This document shows positions 27,334 to 35,611 of a DNA stretch of 64,000 nt, piece after piece. The DNA is taken from assembly GCA_021325095.1 (NCBI GenBank), contig JAJPHV010000112.1, forward strand, positions 124,001 to 188,000. The letters run 5' to 3'. A model generated the notes under the pieces. It was not told where the DNA came from and did no database searches. It saw only the letters and a program-made list of their open reading frames with translations. This DNA is from Chloroflexota bacterium (GTDB lineage Bacteria; Chloroflexota; Anaerolineae; Aggregatilineales; UBA2796). Numbering within the stretch: the stretch's first letter is position 1; the number at the start of each line of letters is the position of its first letter. Both the position numbers and the translations under genes were made by a program.

Positions 27334-27337
27334 ACGA

Positions 27338-29071
27338 ATGACTCGGCATCCTGACAACCCTGCCCCGTCGCGTGGGGTACGCTGGCGGGGCCTGATTCCT
27401 CAACTGTTCGTGATCATCATCCTGCCACTCACGATCCTGTTACTGGCTATTCCCTTTGGCAGCCTGATGCTGCACCAACAGGCGATGCGCGTCCTGGTGG
27501 GTGAGCGGGATGAACGGACTGCCCGTTCCGTCGCTCGCGCTCTCAACGAGCAGCTCAATCATCGGGCCGCCTCGGTGCGAAGCATCGCGCTGCGGGCGCT
27601 CGATAAGGTATCGCCCAGCAACATCTTGTCTGATTCAGATTTTCTGCTGCCCGATTTTGACGGTGGGCTGGCCTTGTTTGCGCCGGATGGTCGCCTGCAA
27701 GCGGCCACAGGAAGCCGTCGCGGATTGAACAGTCCGGGTCTGACAGACCTGCTGCAACGTGCGGGCAAGATACCCATCTTCTCAGCTCCATTCGCCGACT
27801 CAAGCACCGGTGAGTTTTGGGTACTGGTCGCCGCTTCCAGCGACCGTGCCTCGATTGCGGTTGGCGCTTTTTCGGCGACAACGCTGATTCAGCGAACCCT
27901 GGCAGATGCCTTCACGTCCGGCGATCTGACCTCCGCGGTGGTGTTAGATGCCAGTGACCAGCCCCTGTACCTGACCGGCTCGCTGCCGTTGTCCAGGCAA
28001 GTTACGGATCACCCAGGTATCGCGGAAGCACTGCGTGGCGAGAGCGGCACGACTTTTGTCCAGACGCCGGACAGCGGCGAACACGTTGTCGCCTTCAGCC
28101 CGGTTGCTCCCGTCGGGTGGGCGCTGGTCATCGAAGAGCGCTGGGAGCTTGTGGATAATTCTCTGCTGCGCACCACTCAGGTCGCGCCGTTAGCCCTCGT
28201 ACCACCGCTGCTGTTAGCGTTGGTAGCTCTGTGGTTTGGTATCCGCCAGATTGTGCGACCCCTCCAAACCCTTGAAGCGCGCGCGGCAGACCTGGCCTGG
28301 GGGCGGTTTAATGCCATAGAAGTGCCAGTCGGCGGTATTGCCGAAATTCGCCGTCTGCAAGCCGAACTGATTCACATGGCCCGCAAGGTCAAGCTGGCTC
28401 AGGAAAGCCTGCGGGATTACATCAGTGCGATCACCACCGGTCAGGAAGAAGAACGCCGCCGTCTGGCCCGCGAACTCCATGACGACACCCTGCAAGCGCT
28501 AATTGCGCTCAACCAACGCACGCAGCTTGCGCTCTTGTCGATAGGCAACGCTCCGGTTGCCGCCTCGCTGGCCGAAATTCAGACGCTGGCTGAACAAACG
28601 ATGGCGAATTTGCGACGCCTGACCCGTGCTTTACGGCCCATCTATCTGGAGGATTTGGGCCTGGTGACTGCGCTGGAAATGCTGGCACGGGAAGCTAGCC
28701 AGAGCATCAATTTGCCAGTCGAATTTCACCGGATTGGCTCCGAGCGACGCCTGGCCTCTGAGGTGGAGCTGGCCCTCTACCGGATGGCACAAGAAGCGCT
28801 GAATAATATCGCCCGGCACGCTCAGGCCTCGCATGGCTCGCTAACGATAAATTTTACTCCAGAGACGGTAACGCTCATCGTATCGGATGATGGACGTGGT
28901 TTTAGACTGCCTGAGACTCCGGCGGAATTCGCGCCACAAGGACACTTTGGCCTGCTCGGTTTGCATGAGCGTTCCGAACTGATCGGCGCGCATCTCGATA
29001 TTCGTTCTGCTCCTGGTCAGGGTACTCAGGTCACAATAAGATTGCCAATACCACCCGTTCATTCAACATAG
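27338..29071 (+). CDS. NarL-type sensor histidine kinase (HisKA_3)
   Basis: 577 residues from the ATG at 27338 (a GTG at 27323 is possible; neither has a clear ribosome-binding site). Two helices (about 15-40 and 285-310) bracket a Cache-like sensor domain, then HAMP, the phosphorylation box EEERRRLARELHDDTLQALIAL and a short HATPase domain with DDGRGF and GHFGLLGLHER. It partners the preceding regulator; the gap is only 4 bp. Confidence 0.92.
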   Translation: MTRHPDNPAPSRGVRWRGLIPQLFVIIILPLTILLLAIPFGSLMLHQQAMRVLVGERDERTARSVARALNEQLNHRAASVRSIALRALDKVSPSNILSDSDFLLPDFDGGLALFAPDGRLQAATGSRRGLNSPGLTDLLQRAGKIPIFSAPFADSSTGEFWVLVAASSDRASIAVGAFSATTLIQRTLADAFTSGDLTSAVVLDASDQPLYLTGSLPLSRQVTDHPGIAEALRGESGTTFVQTPDSGEHVVAFSPVAPVGWALVIEERWELVDNSLLRTTQVAPLALVPPLLLALVALWFGIRQIVRPLQTLEARAADLAWGRFNAIEVPVGGIAEIRRLQAELIHMARKVKLAQESLRDYISAITTGQEEERRRLARELHDDTLQALIALNQRTQLALLSIGNAPVAASLAEIQTLAEQTMANLRRLTRALRPIYLEDLGLVTALEMLAREASQSINLPVEFHRIGSERRLASEVELALYRMAQEALNNIARHAQASHGSLTINFTPETVTLIVSDDGRGFRLPETPAEFAPQGHFGLLGLHERSELIGAHLDIRSAPGQGTQVTIRLPIPPVHST

Positions 29072-29084
29072 CCTACAAAGGAGA

Positions 29085-29107
29085 AGAGGGATGCCTGGCA
29101 TCCCTCT
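29085..29107. terminator. Bidirectional stem-loop between convergent genes
   Basis: AGAGGGATGCC-T-GGCATCCCTCT, an 11 bp perfect inverted repeat between the stop of the kinase (29071) and the stop of the minus-strand YHS unit (29115). The position fits a shared terminator, although T tracts are weak on both sides. Confidence 0.6.
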
Positions 29108-29114
29108 CCACTGC

Positions 29115-29288
29115 TTACTTGTGATGTTCGCCGGGTTGATGGGCCTTGCCGACATACTTTTCCGGCTCTTTGTCGAACGACTTCTTGCAGCCAGGTGAGC
29201 AGAAATAGTAAGTCTGGCCCTTGTACTCGGACTTACCGGCGGCAGTCTTGGGATCGATGTCCATGCCACAAACCGGGTCTTTCACCAT
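29115..29288 (-). CDS. YHS domain protein (internal start within the AAA-YHS frame)
   Basis: 57 residues, starting at the ATG at 29288 with AAAGGAGGTG about 7 bp upstream, the strongest ribosome-binding site in the region. It encodes DPVCGMDID and YYFCSPGCKKSFD followed by a His-containing tail. The independent start makes a free YHS protein likely, whether or not the fused form is also made. Confidence 0.65.
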   Translation of the reverse strand: MVKDPVCGMDIDPKTAAGKSEYKGQTYYFCSPGCKKSFDKEPEKYVGKAHQPGEHHK

Positions 29289-30380
29289 TGGATTTTCACC
29301 TCCTTTCAGCGGGCGAATCTCGTCCAGATTATCCATGAATGCACCAGCGTGGGGAAATGGTTCCAGTGCTGCCCGTAATTCCCCACGCAGGGGTGGTGAG
29401 GCTTGAATTATCTCGGCAAGGTGAGGCAAGATGATTTGGGCCATGGCAAAATCATAGGCCACTTCCGTATTCATCCGATTATTGCGGTCAAAAAGCCCCA
29501 CGCCTTCCAACGACCAGGCATTCGCCAGATAGACGGCGATCTCGTCCCGAATCGAACTGGGCAGATATATACCGTGATGCCTCAACAGTTGCTCAACGTG
29601 CAGCACGGGCCGCAGTGCTTGGCGTTGCCCACGCAAGAGGCGATGGACTTGTCGCCGAGCCGAGATCAGATCACGAATGCAGGAGCGCAAAAACATACTT
29701 TCCCCATCCAGCATTCCAGTTCGTCGTGGAATACATTTGATCGATGCTGGTGCGGTATGCGGCCAATCGATGATCGTGGTTTTCGATAGGAGAACCTTAT
29801 CTGTCCAGTCAAAACGTGCCGAATCCATCGTCCCGATAAGGAGTAAATTGGGAGGATAAGGGATTGGCTCGGTCAAGTGCGCACATGGCAAATGCATGAT
29901 TTGCCCATGCCGGAGCTGGAATGCCACCTCTGAAAAGAAGCCTCGTAGTTCATCGGGGCTGATGCGCATCAGACAGGCGATCAGCACTCTTTGTGCATTC
30001 TCCGGCTGCCAGGCTTCTTCGATGAGAGCTAAGATTTTCCCCGCGATGAGTCGCGTTTGGGCCTCAGCGAACAACCCAACGTTGCCGGTTTGGCCCGCCC
30101 ACCACGCATGACCATCCAATATCTGGCAGTGTAAAGACTCACCGCCTAAAACGCTGACCAGACTCTGAACCAGTGCCAGCTTGCCGCTTTCAGACGGCCC
30201 GATCAATATCGCCAGCGGTTTGGATTTAAGGGCGACATAGCAGTTGACGATTGACGCCGGGTCTGCCTGTAGGCCCATTTCGGCTGCCCTGTCGATCAAG
30301 CCGGTGACCTTGTCGCATTCTGGCCCCGATTGCGCGCCAGTTGGCGTTTGCATTGCTGTGTGGCCTTCAAGGCCGAACAT
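29115..30380 (-). CDS. AAA-type ATPase-like protein fused to a YHS domain
   Basis: 421 residues. The N-terminal 360 look like a McrB/MoxR-type AAA protein: a P-loop-like GPSESGKLALVQ near 61-72 whose usual Thr/Ser after GK is Leu, and the sensor-like strand NLLLIGTMDSARFDW. The last 57 residues are a YHS domain (DPVCGMDID, YYFCSPGCKKSFD). A near-perfect ribosome-binding site lies in frame just before the YHS part, so two products are likely. The role is unknown; the altered P-loop may reduce ATP binding. It has its own operator-bearing promoter. Confidence 0.7.
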   Translation of the reverse strand: MFGLEGHTAMQTPTGAQSGPECDKVTGLIDRAAEMGLQADPASIVNCYVALKSKPLAILIGPSESGKLALVQSLVSVLGGESLHCQILDGHAWWAGQTGNVGLFAEAQTRLIAGKILALIEEAWQPENAQRVLIACLMRISPDELRGFFSEVAFQLRHGQIMHLPCAHLTEPIPYPPNLLLIGTMDSARFDWTDKVLLSKTTIIDWPHTAPASIKCIPRRTGMLDGESMFLRSCIRDLISARRQVHRLLRGQRQALRPVLHVEQLLRHHGIYLPSSIRDEIAVYLANAWSLEGVGLFDRNNRMNTEVAYDFAMAQIILPHLAEIIQASPPLRGELRAALEPFPHAGAFMDNLDEIRPLKGGENPMVKDPVCGMDIDPKTAAGKSEYKGQTYYFCSPGCKKSFDKEPEKYVGKAHQPGEHHK

Positions 30381-30429
30381 CCTTAGGTCCTCTATAGGTC
30401 GATTAGACGTGTCGTTGACCCGCGCAGCT

Positions 30430-30494
30430 AATGTAACGCGGGCTAGGCAATGTGCCGAGCGCCAAATGGCGGGGCCAGACTACGCCAAACTGCC
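30430..30494 (-). promoter_or_regulatory. Operator-promoter of the AAA-YHS gene
   Basis: On the minus strand: palindrome CGCCATTTGGCG (30471-30460), 2 bp, -35 CGGCAC (30457-30452), 16 bp, -10 TACATT (30435-30430). The second site GGCAGTTTGGCG lies at 30494-30483, 23 bp upstream. Same layout as at 19893 and 22356. Confidence 0.7.
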
Positions 30495-31015
30495 TATTGC
30501 GCTCGTCCACGGACGAGCCACAGGCCGAGTCCACCACTGAGCAGCGCGACAGCAACAATGCCAATAATCTGCCCGACAGGTTTCGAGCGATCCAGCACGT
30601 GCGGTTCGCCAGATGCTTCCTGCATGGTAGCCGGGCCAGCACTGGCGGTGGTTGATGCTGCTGTAACAGTCAGATCGGCTGTGGCTGTCCCACCGTCCTC
30701 GGTGACGGCACGAACCGTGTAGCTGCCCGGCGGTGTGTCGGCGGGGATGGTGAACGTTGCGGTGAAACCCCTCTCTTCCCCTTGGGCTGTCGCGGTAGCC
30801 TTTCCGAGCGGAATGGAACCTTTGGGACCTTCCAGTGTCAGGGTGAACACTTCATCTGGCTCCATCTCCGTACCCGTCACGGTGATCTGGCCGCCAGCAG
30901 CAGCGATAGTTGGCTGCACGGCGATGACAGGCTCGCCATGCGCCAACACAACGCCAACTCCAGTGAGCGCAAACATGAAGATTGCGATCAGGTTGCGAAC
31001 TAGGAAGTTTTTCAT
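30494..31015 (-). CDS. Exported Ig-like protein with C-terminal membrane anchor
   Basis: 173 residues from the ATG at 31015. The signal peptide (about 1-25) ends at VVLAHGEP, leaving an N-terminal His. An all-beta domain follows (ITVTGTEMEPDEVFTLTLEG, GSYTVRAVTEDGGTATADL) of the kind in CopC and carboxypeptidase regulatory domains. A final helix (IIGIVAVALLSGGLGLWLV) anchors it. It starts 10 bp after the cytochrome b gene and is probably co-transcribed. The exact family is not certain. Confidence 0.6.
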   Translation of the reverse strand: MKNFLVRNLIAIFMFALTGVGVVLAHGEPVIAVQPTIAAAGGQITVTGTEMEPDEVFTLTLEGPKGSIPLGKATATAQGEERGFTATFTIPADTPPGSYTVRAVTEDGGTATADLTVTAASTTASAGPATMQEASGEPHVLDRSKPVGQIIGIVAVALLSGGLGLWLVRGRAQ

Positions 31016-31025
31016 TGCAGTGTTC

Positions 31026-32087
31026 CTACTTGAGATGAGCCGACACAGGTTGTAGGGTCGCATAAATTCCACTCACAACAATGATGACGAGGACGACTCC
31101 TGCAATAACCAATAGCCCTTTCCGCCTGGACGGGCTGAGATATGGACTGCGATCCAGAATAGGAACAAGGGCGAGTAACAGACCGAGTACAACCGGAACG
31201 ATCACAAGCGCTCGTACACCCCACGTTGCTTCCGCGGGGAACAACCAGATGAACATCCACCAGGGTTTGGTTACCTCAGCGCCTGCCACGCCGGGTTGTC
31301 CAAGCGGTGCGGGCAAGAGTAAGCTCAGGCTGAGCGCCAGGCAGAAGACCAGTAGCCCGTAACCCGCCATCCGACGCACGTGAACGTTGAAGTGCGATTC
31401 GCCCTCGCCTACGGTGGCGCTAGTGGTCGCTTCCGGGGTGACTTTAGGCGAAATGCCGTGCTGTTTAACCAGGTAGAAATGAACCACGACCAGCAGCGCG
31501 AAGATCAATGGCAGAACGGCAGTGTGACCATCAAACAGCCGCGTGAGCAGGGGTACTGTCCGACTGAACTCGGCTGAGAACCAGGCTCCCAGGCCGCCGA
31601 TCAGTTCTGCTGCTTCCTTATTGTGCTGCAGCGCTTCCAACCCCTCCTGATCGAACTTGAGTACCGACCCGGTGAAGGCCAACCCAAGCGTTACCGCCAG
31701 CAGCCCCAGGCCCACGAACCAGTTGATCTCCCGTGGGCGTTTGTAGGAGCCGGTGAACAGCACACGCAATAAATGCAGCAAGACCGTCACGGTCACGATC
31801 TGTGCCGTCCAGAAATGGATCGAGCGCACTAGATCGCCGAGGGGCGCACCTGTGATAATGTAGACCACGCTGTCGTGAGCGTCAGCCGGATGTGGGTGAT
31901 AGAACTGCGCCAGGTAGATACCGGTGATGATGAGGATGATGAACCCCATAAAAGTGATTCCACCGAGCGTGTACGGCAGCGAGTTGGCGTGTTCTGGCAC
32001 GTTGTAGGCCAATCCCCGCAGTCCCAGCCGCTCCGTTAGCCATTCGCCCAGTTTCGGACGAGGCGAGGATTGGATAGTTTCTGTCAT
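31026..32087 (-). CDS. Cytochrome b (b6/bc1-type) di-heme membrane protein
   Basis: 353 residues. The four heme ligands are clear: His91 and His105 in the second helix (SIHFWTAQIV, LLHLLRVLFTG), His188 and His203 in the fourth (DGHTAVLP, VVHFYLVKQHG), with the 14- and 15-residue spacings of the family. A C-terminal part with extra helices follows. It passes electrons across the membrane from quinol. No Rieske protein or cytochrome c1/f gene is nearby, so its partners are unknown; the setting suggests redox chemistry of copper or thiols. Confidence 0.9.
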   Translation of the reverse strand: MTETIQSSPRPKLGEWLTERLGLRGLAYNVPEHANSLPYTLGGITFMGFIILIITGIYLAQFYHPHPADAHDSVVYIITGAPLGDLVRSIHFWTAQIVTVTVLLHLLRVLFTGSYKRPREINWFVGLGLLAVTLGLAFTGSVLKFDQEGLEALQHNKEAAELIGGLGAWFSAEFSRTVPLLTRLFDGHTAVLPLIFALLVVVHFYLVKQHGISPKVTPEATTSATVGEGESHFNVHVRRMAGYGLLVFCLALSLSLLLPAPLGQPGVAGAEVTKPWWMFIWLFPAEATWGVRALVIVPVVLGLLLALVPILDRSPYLSPSRRKGLLVIAGVVLVIIVVSGIYATLQPVSAHLK

Positions 32088-32263
32088 CTCCTAACTCCTC
32101 TCTCAATTTGTTCAAGGCTGTATGAACGAGTGGACATCCGGAGTCAGGTGCAGAGGGAAAACCAGGGTGAGCGTGGCGTGTTTTACCGAAAATGGTTCCC
32201 ATGCAGCGATCCCGTCTCTGACAGTCAATCGCCACTGATACCGACAGGGTTCCTCCAAATGTC

Positions 32264-32328
32264 AGTCTATCACTCTGGGCGGGCCATACCTAGCGTCCAA
32301 TGGCGTGCGGACTTCGGGCGATTCTGCG
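32264..32328 (-). promoter_or_regulatory. Operator-promoter of the cytochrome b gene
   Basis: Minus strand: CGCCATTGGACG (32305-32294), 2 bp, -35 AGGTAT (32291-32286), 16 bp, -10 TAGACT (32269-32264). The upstream site at 32328-32317 lies 23 bp away and is shared with the divergent promoter at 32341. Confidence 0.65.
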
Positions 32329-32383
32329 CATATCGGCATACGCCATTTGGCGCATGACAGCCTTTGTTTCTGAGGGCTACGAT
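32317..32383 (+). promoter_or_regulatory. Divergent operator-promoter with no obvious target gene
   Basis: Plus strand: upstream site GGCGATTCTGCG (32317-32328), main palindrome CGCCATTTGGCG (32341-32352), 2 bp, hexamer TGACAG (32355-32360), 17 bp, -10 TACGAT (32378-32383). It is strikingly similar base by base to the promoter at 55294-55359. Transcription would run into the 3' end of the EamA gene on the opposite strand. Confidence 0.65.
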
Positions 32384-32465
32384 AGATAGAAGGGGTTATG
32401 TCGCATCGGTGATCACGACCCACGAAGGACAGACTGCCCCCCTCAAGCCGCGCGCAGAACCTTGT

Positions 32466-33362
32466 TTATGCCGACTGGTTTGCTCCCGAATAAGGCTTAG
32501 ACTTGCGCACCGCAACGCCTACCGCGATAATCGTCATCACCACCCCCACCGCTTTGATTGGGCTTATGTCTTCGCCAAATCCAAGAGCAGCTATCCCCAG
32601 GCCGAGAACGGGAACCAGGAAAAGCGCCATCGTCAGGCGTCCGAGGTCTTCACGCTGAACCAACCAGTACCAGACGGCTGTAGTGAACGACGTTCCGATG
32701 AGGGCCAGGAAAAGCAGTAATCCCACGAATTCGGCAGTCCAGAGCATCTGGCCGTCGCGTTCGATAAGGCTGGACAGGGCCAGCAACGGTAAACTACCCA
32801 CGATGAGTTGCCAGGCTGCTATGGTCAGCACGCTACGCTGGTTCCCCATCGTCTTAAATATCACGTTGCCAGCAGACGATCCAGCGGAGGCTGCGAGGGC
32901 CAACATCGCGCCCGAAAAGCTCCCGGCATCCGCGGAGACCAATGCCGGGGAGACGATAAGCGTTACCCCAATAAGACCCAATGCGAGCGCCGTCGATTTG
33001 CCGGGCGTCAACTGCTCTTGCAGAAATATCGCGGCCAAGACAACGGTAATGAGGGGTTGAATGTTCCCCAGGACCGATGCAATTCCAGCACCCGCCTGAC
33101 CCGGGCTGAGGAACATTCCAGCAAAGGCACCCGCAGGGGCAGCGAGCGATAGCATTAGCAGGCGGAGCCAGAGTCGGCGAGGTGGTCGCCAGGGTTGGCG
33201 CAGCACGATCACAAGACTGAGGAGTGCCACACCCGCAATGAGCGCCCTCAATCCAGCGAAGCGAAGGGGCGGTGCGAAGGTTAGACCGGCCTTGATCATC
33301 ACAAAACACACGGCGTAAACCGCCGTAATAGTCACCAGAATAATGATCCGTGTCTTGTCCAT
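32466..33362 (-). CDS. EamA/DMT-family transporter
   Basis: 298 residues from the ATG at 33362 (a GTG at 33383 adds seven). Ten hydrophobic helices occur in two halves of five, each an EamA unit; the second half contains VLTIAAWQLIVGSLPLLAL and the end PIKAVGVVMTIIAVGVAV. Members export amino acids or other metabolites. The substrate cannot be predicted. It lies next to copper genes but has no metal motif. Confidence 0.88.
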   Translation of the reverse strand: MDKTRIIILVTITAVYAVCFVMIKAGLTFAPPLRFAGLRALIAGVALLSLVIVLRQPWRPPRRLWLRLLMLSLAAPAGAFAGMFLSPGQAGAGIASVLGNIQPLITVVLAAIFLQEQLTPGKSTALALGLIGVTLIVSPALVSADAGSFSGAMLALAASAGSSAGNVIFKTMGNQRSVLTIAAWQLIVGSLPLLALSSLIERDGQMLWTAEFVGLLLFLALIGTSFTTAVWYWLVQREDLGRLTMALFLVPVLGLGIAALGFGEDISPIKAVGVVMTIIAVGVAVRKSKPYSGANQSA

Positions 33363-33500
33363 CACGACGATTGGTTGACGCACTAAGAATTTTTCAAAGC
33401 CGCTGACCTTGCTTCCGCTCTCATCGATTTGAACCAGAAGATGTGATCAGGGCTGAACTGGGCGTGTTTCTGCTGATGTTCAGAGCGTTAGTGGCTTTCG

Positions 33501-34319
33501 CTATACAGTCGCTAGTATCAGCAGCCCCATCACCACCACCCCGCCTCCGAGGGCCAGGCGCACTGATTCCTTATGGTGCAGATTCCAGTGTGCCACGCGG
33601 TTCAACGTGGGACGGGCCGAAGCGATGATCAAGATAATCACCAGGGGCAGCACAAACACGAGGTTGTACAAGACCAGATAGCCATAGCCCAGAAGCGCGG
33701 TGGGTTGGAGCGCCAGCAGGCTCAACACGCCCAGGTAGACAGCCCCGCTGCACGGCACGGTGCAAAGCCCAATCAGGAACCCGCCAATCACCAAGGCGGG
33801 GACGGTTGCTTTTTTCCCCATCTGGTGAGCGAGTGTACCAACCCGACGGGGTGCCTGTAGCCGCCAACCGACATCGGGCAGGAAATAATCTTTCAACATC
33901 CATAAGCCGAACAGAATCGCCAACAGAGCGGCGAAACGCGCCGGAAGATGCTGGCGGGTGAAAAAGTCCAGCGATTTGAGCAGCCCGACACCGAGTGCCA
34001 GGTAAGTCAGAAAGACCGCTGCGATGTAAATGCAGCCCATGCCCAGCAAGCGTGCGCGGAGAGCCTTCGTATTTTGCTCTCCAACCTGAAGCGTCGAGGT
34101 CATGGCCGTAATAAACAGTAGCAAGACGGTGAATGCGCAGGGGTTGATTCCATCCACTGCGCCCGCCACGATGACGGCTGGCAACGTGATCTGAGGCAGG
34201 TATGTGCGCATACTCTCAGTTGGCGCGTTCGGGTGCCACAGCCCCATCAAAGCGACCGCGCCGAGCGCGAGCATCGTCAGAAGTGAAATAACGGTGATAT
34301 TACGCAGACGAATGCTCAT
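33501..34319 (-). CDS. CcdA/DsbD-like membrane thiol electron carrier
   Basis: 272 residues and six or more helices. The two membrane cysteines of the family are visible in GINPCAF (Cys61) and LCTVPCSG (Cys186/Cys190). CcdA takes electrons from cytoplasmic thioredoxin and passes them to external thiol proteins. The TlpA- and DsbA-like proteins at 51561-53071 and the cysteine-rich cupredoxin just upstream are possible partners. Its start lies 3 bp after the stop of the cupredoxin gene. Confidence 0.85.
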   Translation of the reverse strand: MSIRLRNITVISLLTMLALGAVALMGLWHPNAPTESMRTYLPQITLPAVIVAGAVDGINPCAFTVLLLFITAMTSTLQVGEQNTKALRARLLGMGCIYIAAVFLTYLALGVGLLKSLDFFTRQHLPARFAALLAILFGLWMLKDYFLPDVGWRLQAPRRVGTLAHQMGKKATVPALVIGGFLIGLCTVPCSGAVYLGVLSLLALQPTALLGYGYLVLYNLVFVLPLVIILIIASARPTLNRVAHWNLHHKESVRLALGGGVVVMGLLILATV

Positions 34320-34322
34320 GAT

Positions 34323-34781
34323 TTATACCCCCTCCACAATCAGTTTGCCCTGCATCGTGGGGTTGGCGCGCCCGCCACAGCAGATATCGCAGTAGAACGT
34401 AAAGATGCCCGGCTTATCTGGTGTGAAGGTAGCCGAATCGCTGCCCTGTGGTGGAGCAATAATACTCACGCCGAGTTCGTCGATAGCCCATTGATGCTTG
34501 CCGCCACCGTCCGTATGGTACGGGCTGTCCATGCTGGTGAGCCGCACGGTGATCGGCTTGCCCACTTTGACCCGAATTTCTTTCGTACTGAACCCGTCCA
34601 TCGCCGCGCTGATGTCAACCGTATTGGCGGCGGAAGCGGGCGTTTTCGACGCGAAGGCCGAAACGAACAGATAGCCTGAAACACCGACAACGAGAACGAC
34701 AATAACCGCGAAGGCGATTGCCCGAATCTTTTTCCGTTGCGTTTGCAGGGCTGCCCGTCGTTGTCTGGCTTTATGACTCAT
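34323..34781 (-). CDS. Membrane-anchored cupredoxin with Cys-rich copper loop
   Basis: 152 residues from the ATG at 34781 (GAGGAG upstream). A basic N-terminus and one helix (about 20-42) precede a cupredoxin domain. Likely ligands are His89/His96 and the loop FYCDICCGG with Cys131, Cys134, Cys135 and Met143, resembling the CuA loop of oxidase subunit II but without its His. It is co-transcribed with the CcdA-like gene, which could keep the cysteines reduced. The operator-promoter at 34822-34887 precedes it. Confidence 0.82.
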   Translation of the reverse strand: MSHKARQRRAALQTQRKKIRAIAFAVIVVLVVGVSGYLFVSAFASKTPASAANTVDISAAMDGFSTKEIRVKVGKPITVRLTSMDSPYHTDGGGKHQWAIDELGVSIIAPPQGSDSATFTPDKPGIFTFYCDICCGGRANPTMQGKLIVEGV

Positions 34782-34821
34782 GGCCTGTTGCTCCTCAGTC
34801 ACACAATCGCTATCTCTCCAA

Positions 34822-34887
34822 ATTATCGTGTGCCACGACAGCCCTGTATATACGCAATTTGGCGTGTCAAGCATACGCTTCTTGGCC
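34822..34887 (-). promoter_or_regulatory. Operator-promoter of the cupredoxin-ccdA operon
   Basis: Minus strand: CGCCAAATTGCG (34864-34853), TA, -35 TATACA (34850-34845), 17 bp, -10 GATAAT (34827-34822). A partial second site GGCCAAGAAGCG sits about 23 bp upstream (34887-34876). Confidence 0.7.
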
Positions 34888-34961
34888 TGCGCAACGAGCA
34901 GGCATCCGGCTTCCACACGGCACGCTCTTGCCTTGATACGCAGATCTACCATCCATGCCCC

Positions 34962-35004
34962 CGCCAAATGGCGTATTGCCAGTACGCCACAAGGGGGCTA
35001 ATAA
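34962..35004 (+). promoter_or_regulatory. Operator-promoter of the orphan receiver gene
   Basis: Perfect palindrome CGCCAAATGGCG (34962-34973), TA, -35 TTGCCA (34976-34981), 17 bp, -10 TAATAA (34999-35004). It is divergent from the cupredoxin promoter, about 100 bp away. Confidence 0.75.
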
Positions 35005-35110
35005 TTCAGAAAATGTTTGCTGCCCAAATGTTGCCTGATTCGAGGTTTCAACCGAAGCCATCACTCACTTCGCAGCAGCGGCCTCGCTGCAAAGAGCAAA
35101 GGTAAGTGCC

Positions 35111-35527
35111 ATGAATAATCCGACAATTCGTGTTGTGCTGGCTGATACGCATGGCCTTGCTCATCGTGACCTTCAGAAGTTCTTACGCGCGGCTGGCGAC
35201 ACCATCACAGTTGCCTCGGCTGGCTACGCCGGGCAAGCGGTTGACCTGGTCACGCGCCACAGGCCGGATGTCCTGGTCCTGGATATTGAGATGTCACCTG
35301 CGAGCGGAGTCGAGGTTATCCGGCGTTTGCGCGCCCTCGGCTCAAACGTGGGTATCTTGGCCCTGGTTACTACTGGGGACACTGCATGTATCAGAGCTGC
35401 CCTGAACGCCGGGGCAAACGGCTATGCGCTCAAGTCGTCGAGTGCCGACGAGATTGTAGAAGCTGTCCGTGCCGTTTATGAAGCAAATAACGTGCTTATT
35501 CAAGGTCATTTGGAGCGGCGCGGCTGA
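35111..35527 (+). CDS. Stand-alone response-regulator receiver domain
   Basis: 138 residues: a receiver with phospho-acceptor Asp58 (LDIEMS) and Lys in YALKSSS, closely related to the receiver of the NarL-type regulator at 26656. The LuxR helix-turn-helix is missing; the protein ends after the last receiver helix. The acidic pair is ADTHG, with Thr in place of the second Asp, which normally helps bind Mg2+. It may compete for phosphate from the kinase at 27338, or be an inactive remnant. It is itself under the shared operator. Confidence 0.8.
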   Translation: MNNPTIRVVLADTHGLAHRDLQKFLRAAGDTITVASAGYAGQAVDLVTRHRPDVLVLDIEMSPASGVEVIRRLRALGSNVGILALVTTGDTACIRAALNAGANGYALKSSSADEIVEAVRAVYEANNVLIQGHLERRG

Positions 35528-35611
35528 ACCGAATTTTAGCACTGCTCCTCGACATACAAGGAGAGACCCGACGCGGCGACACCATAAACCCCCTTCGAGG
35601 AGTATCCTTAC

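Noticed and set aside
31882..32235. Minus-strand frame overlapping the start of cytochrome b
   Set aside because: Most of it is the cytochrome b gene read in another frame, and it has no convincing start signal.
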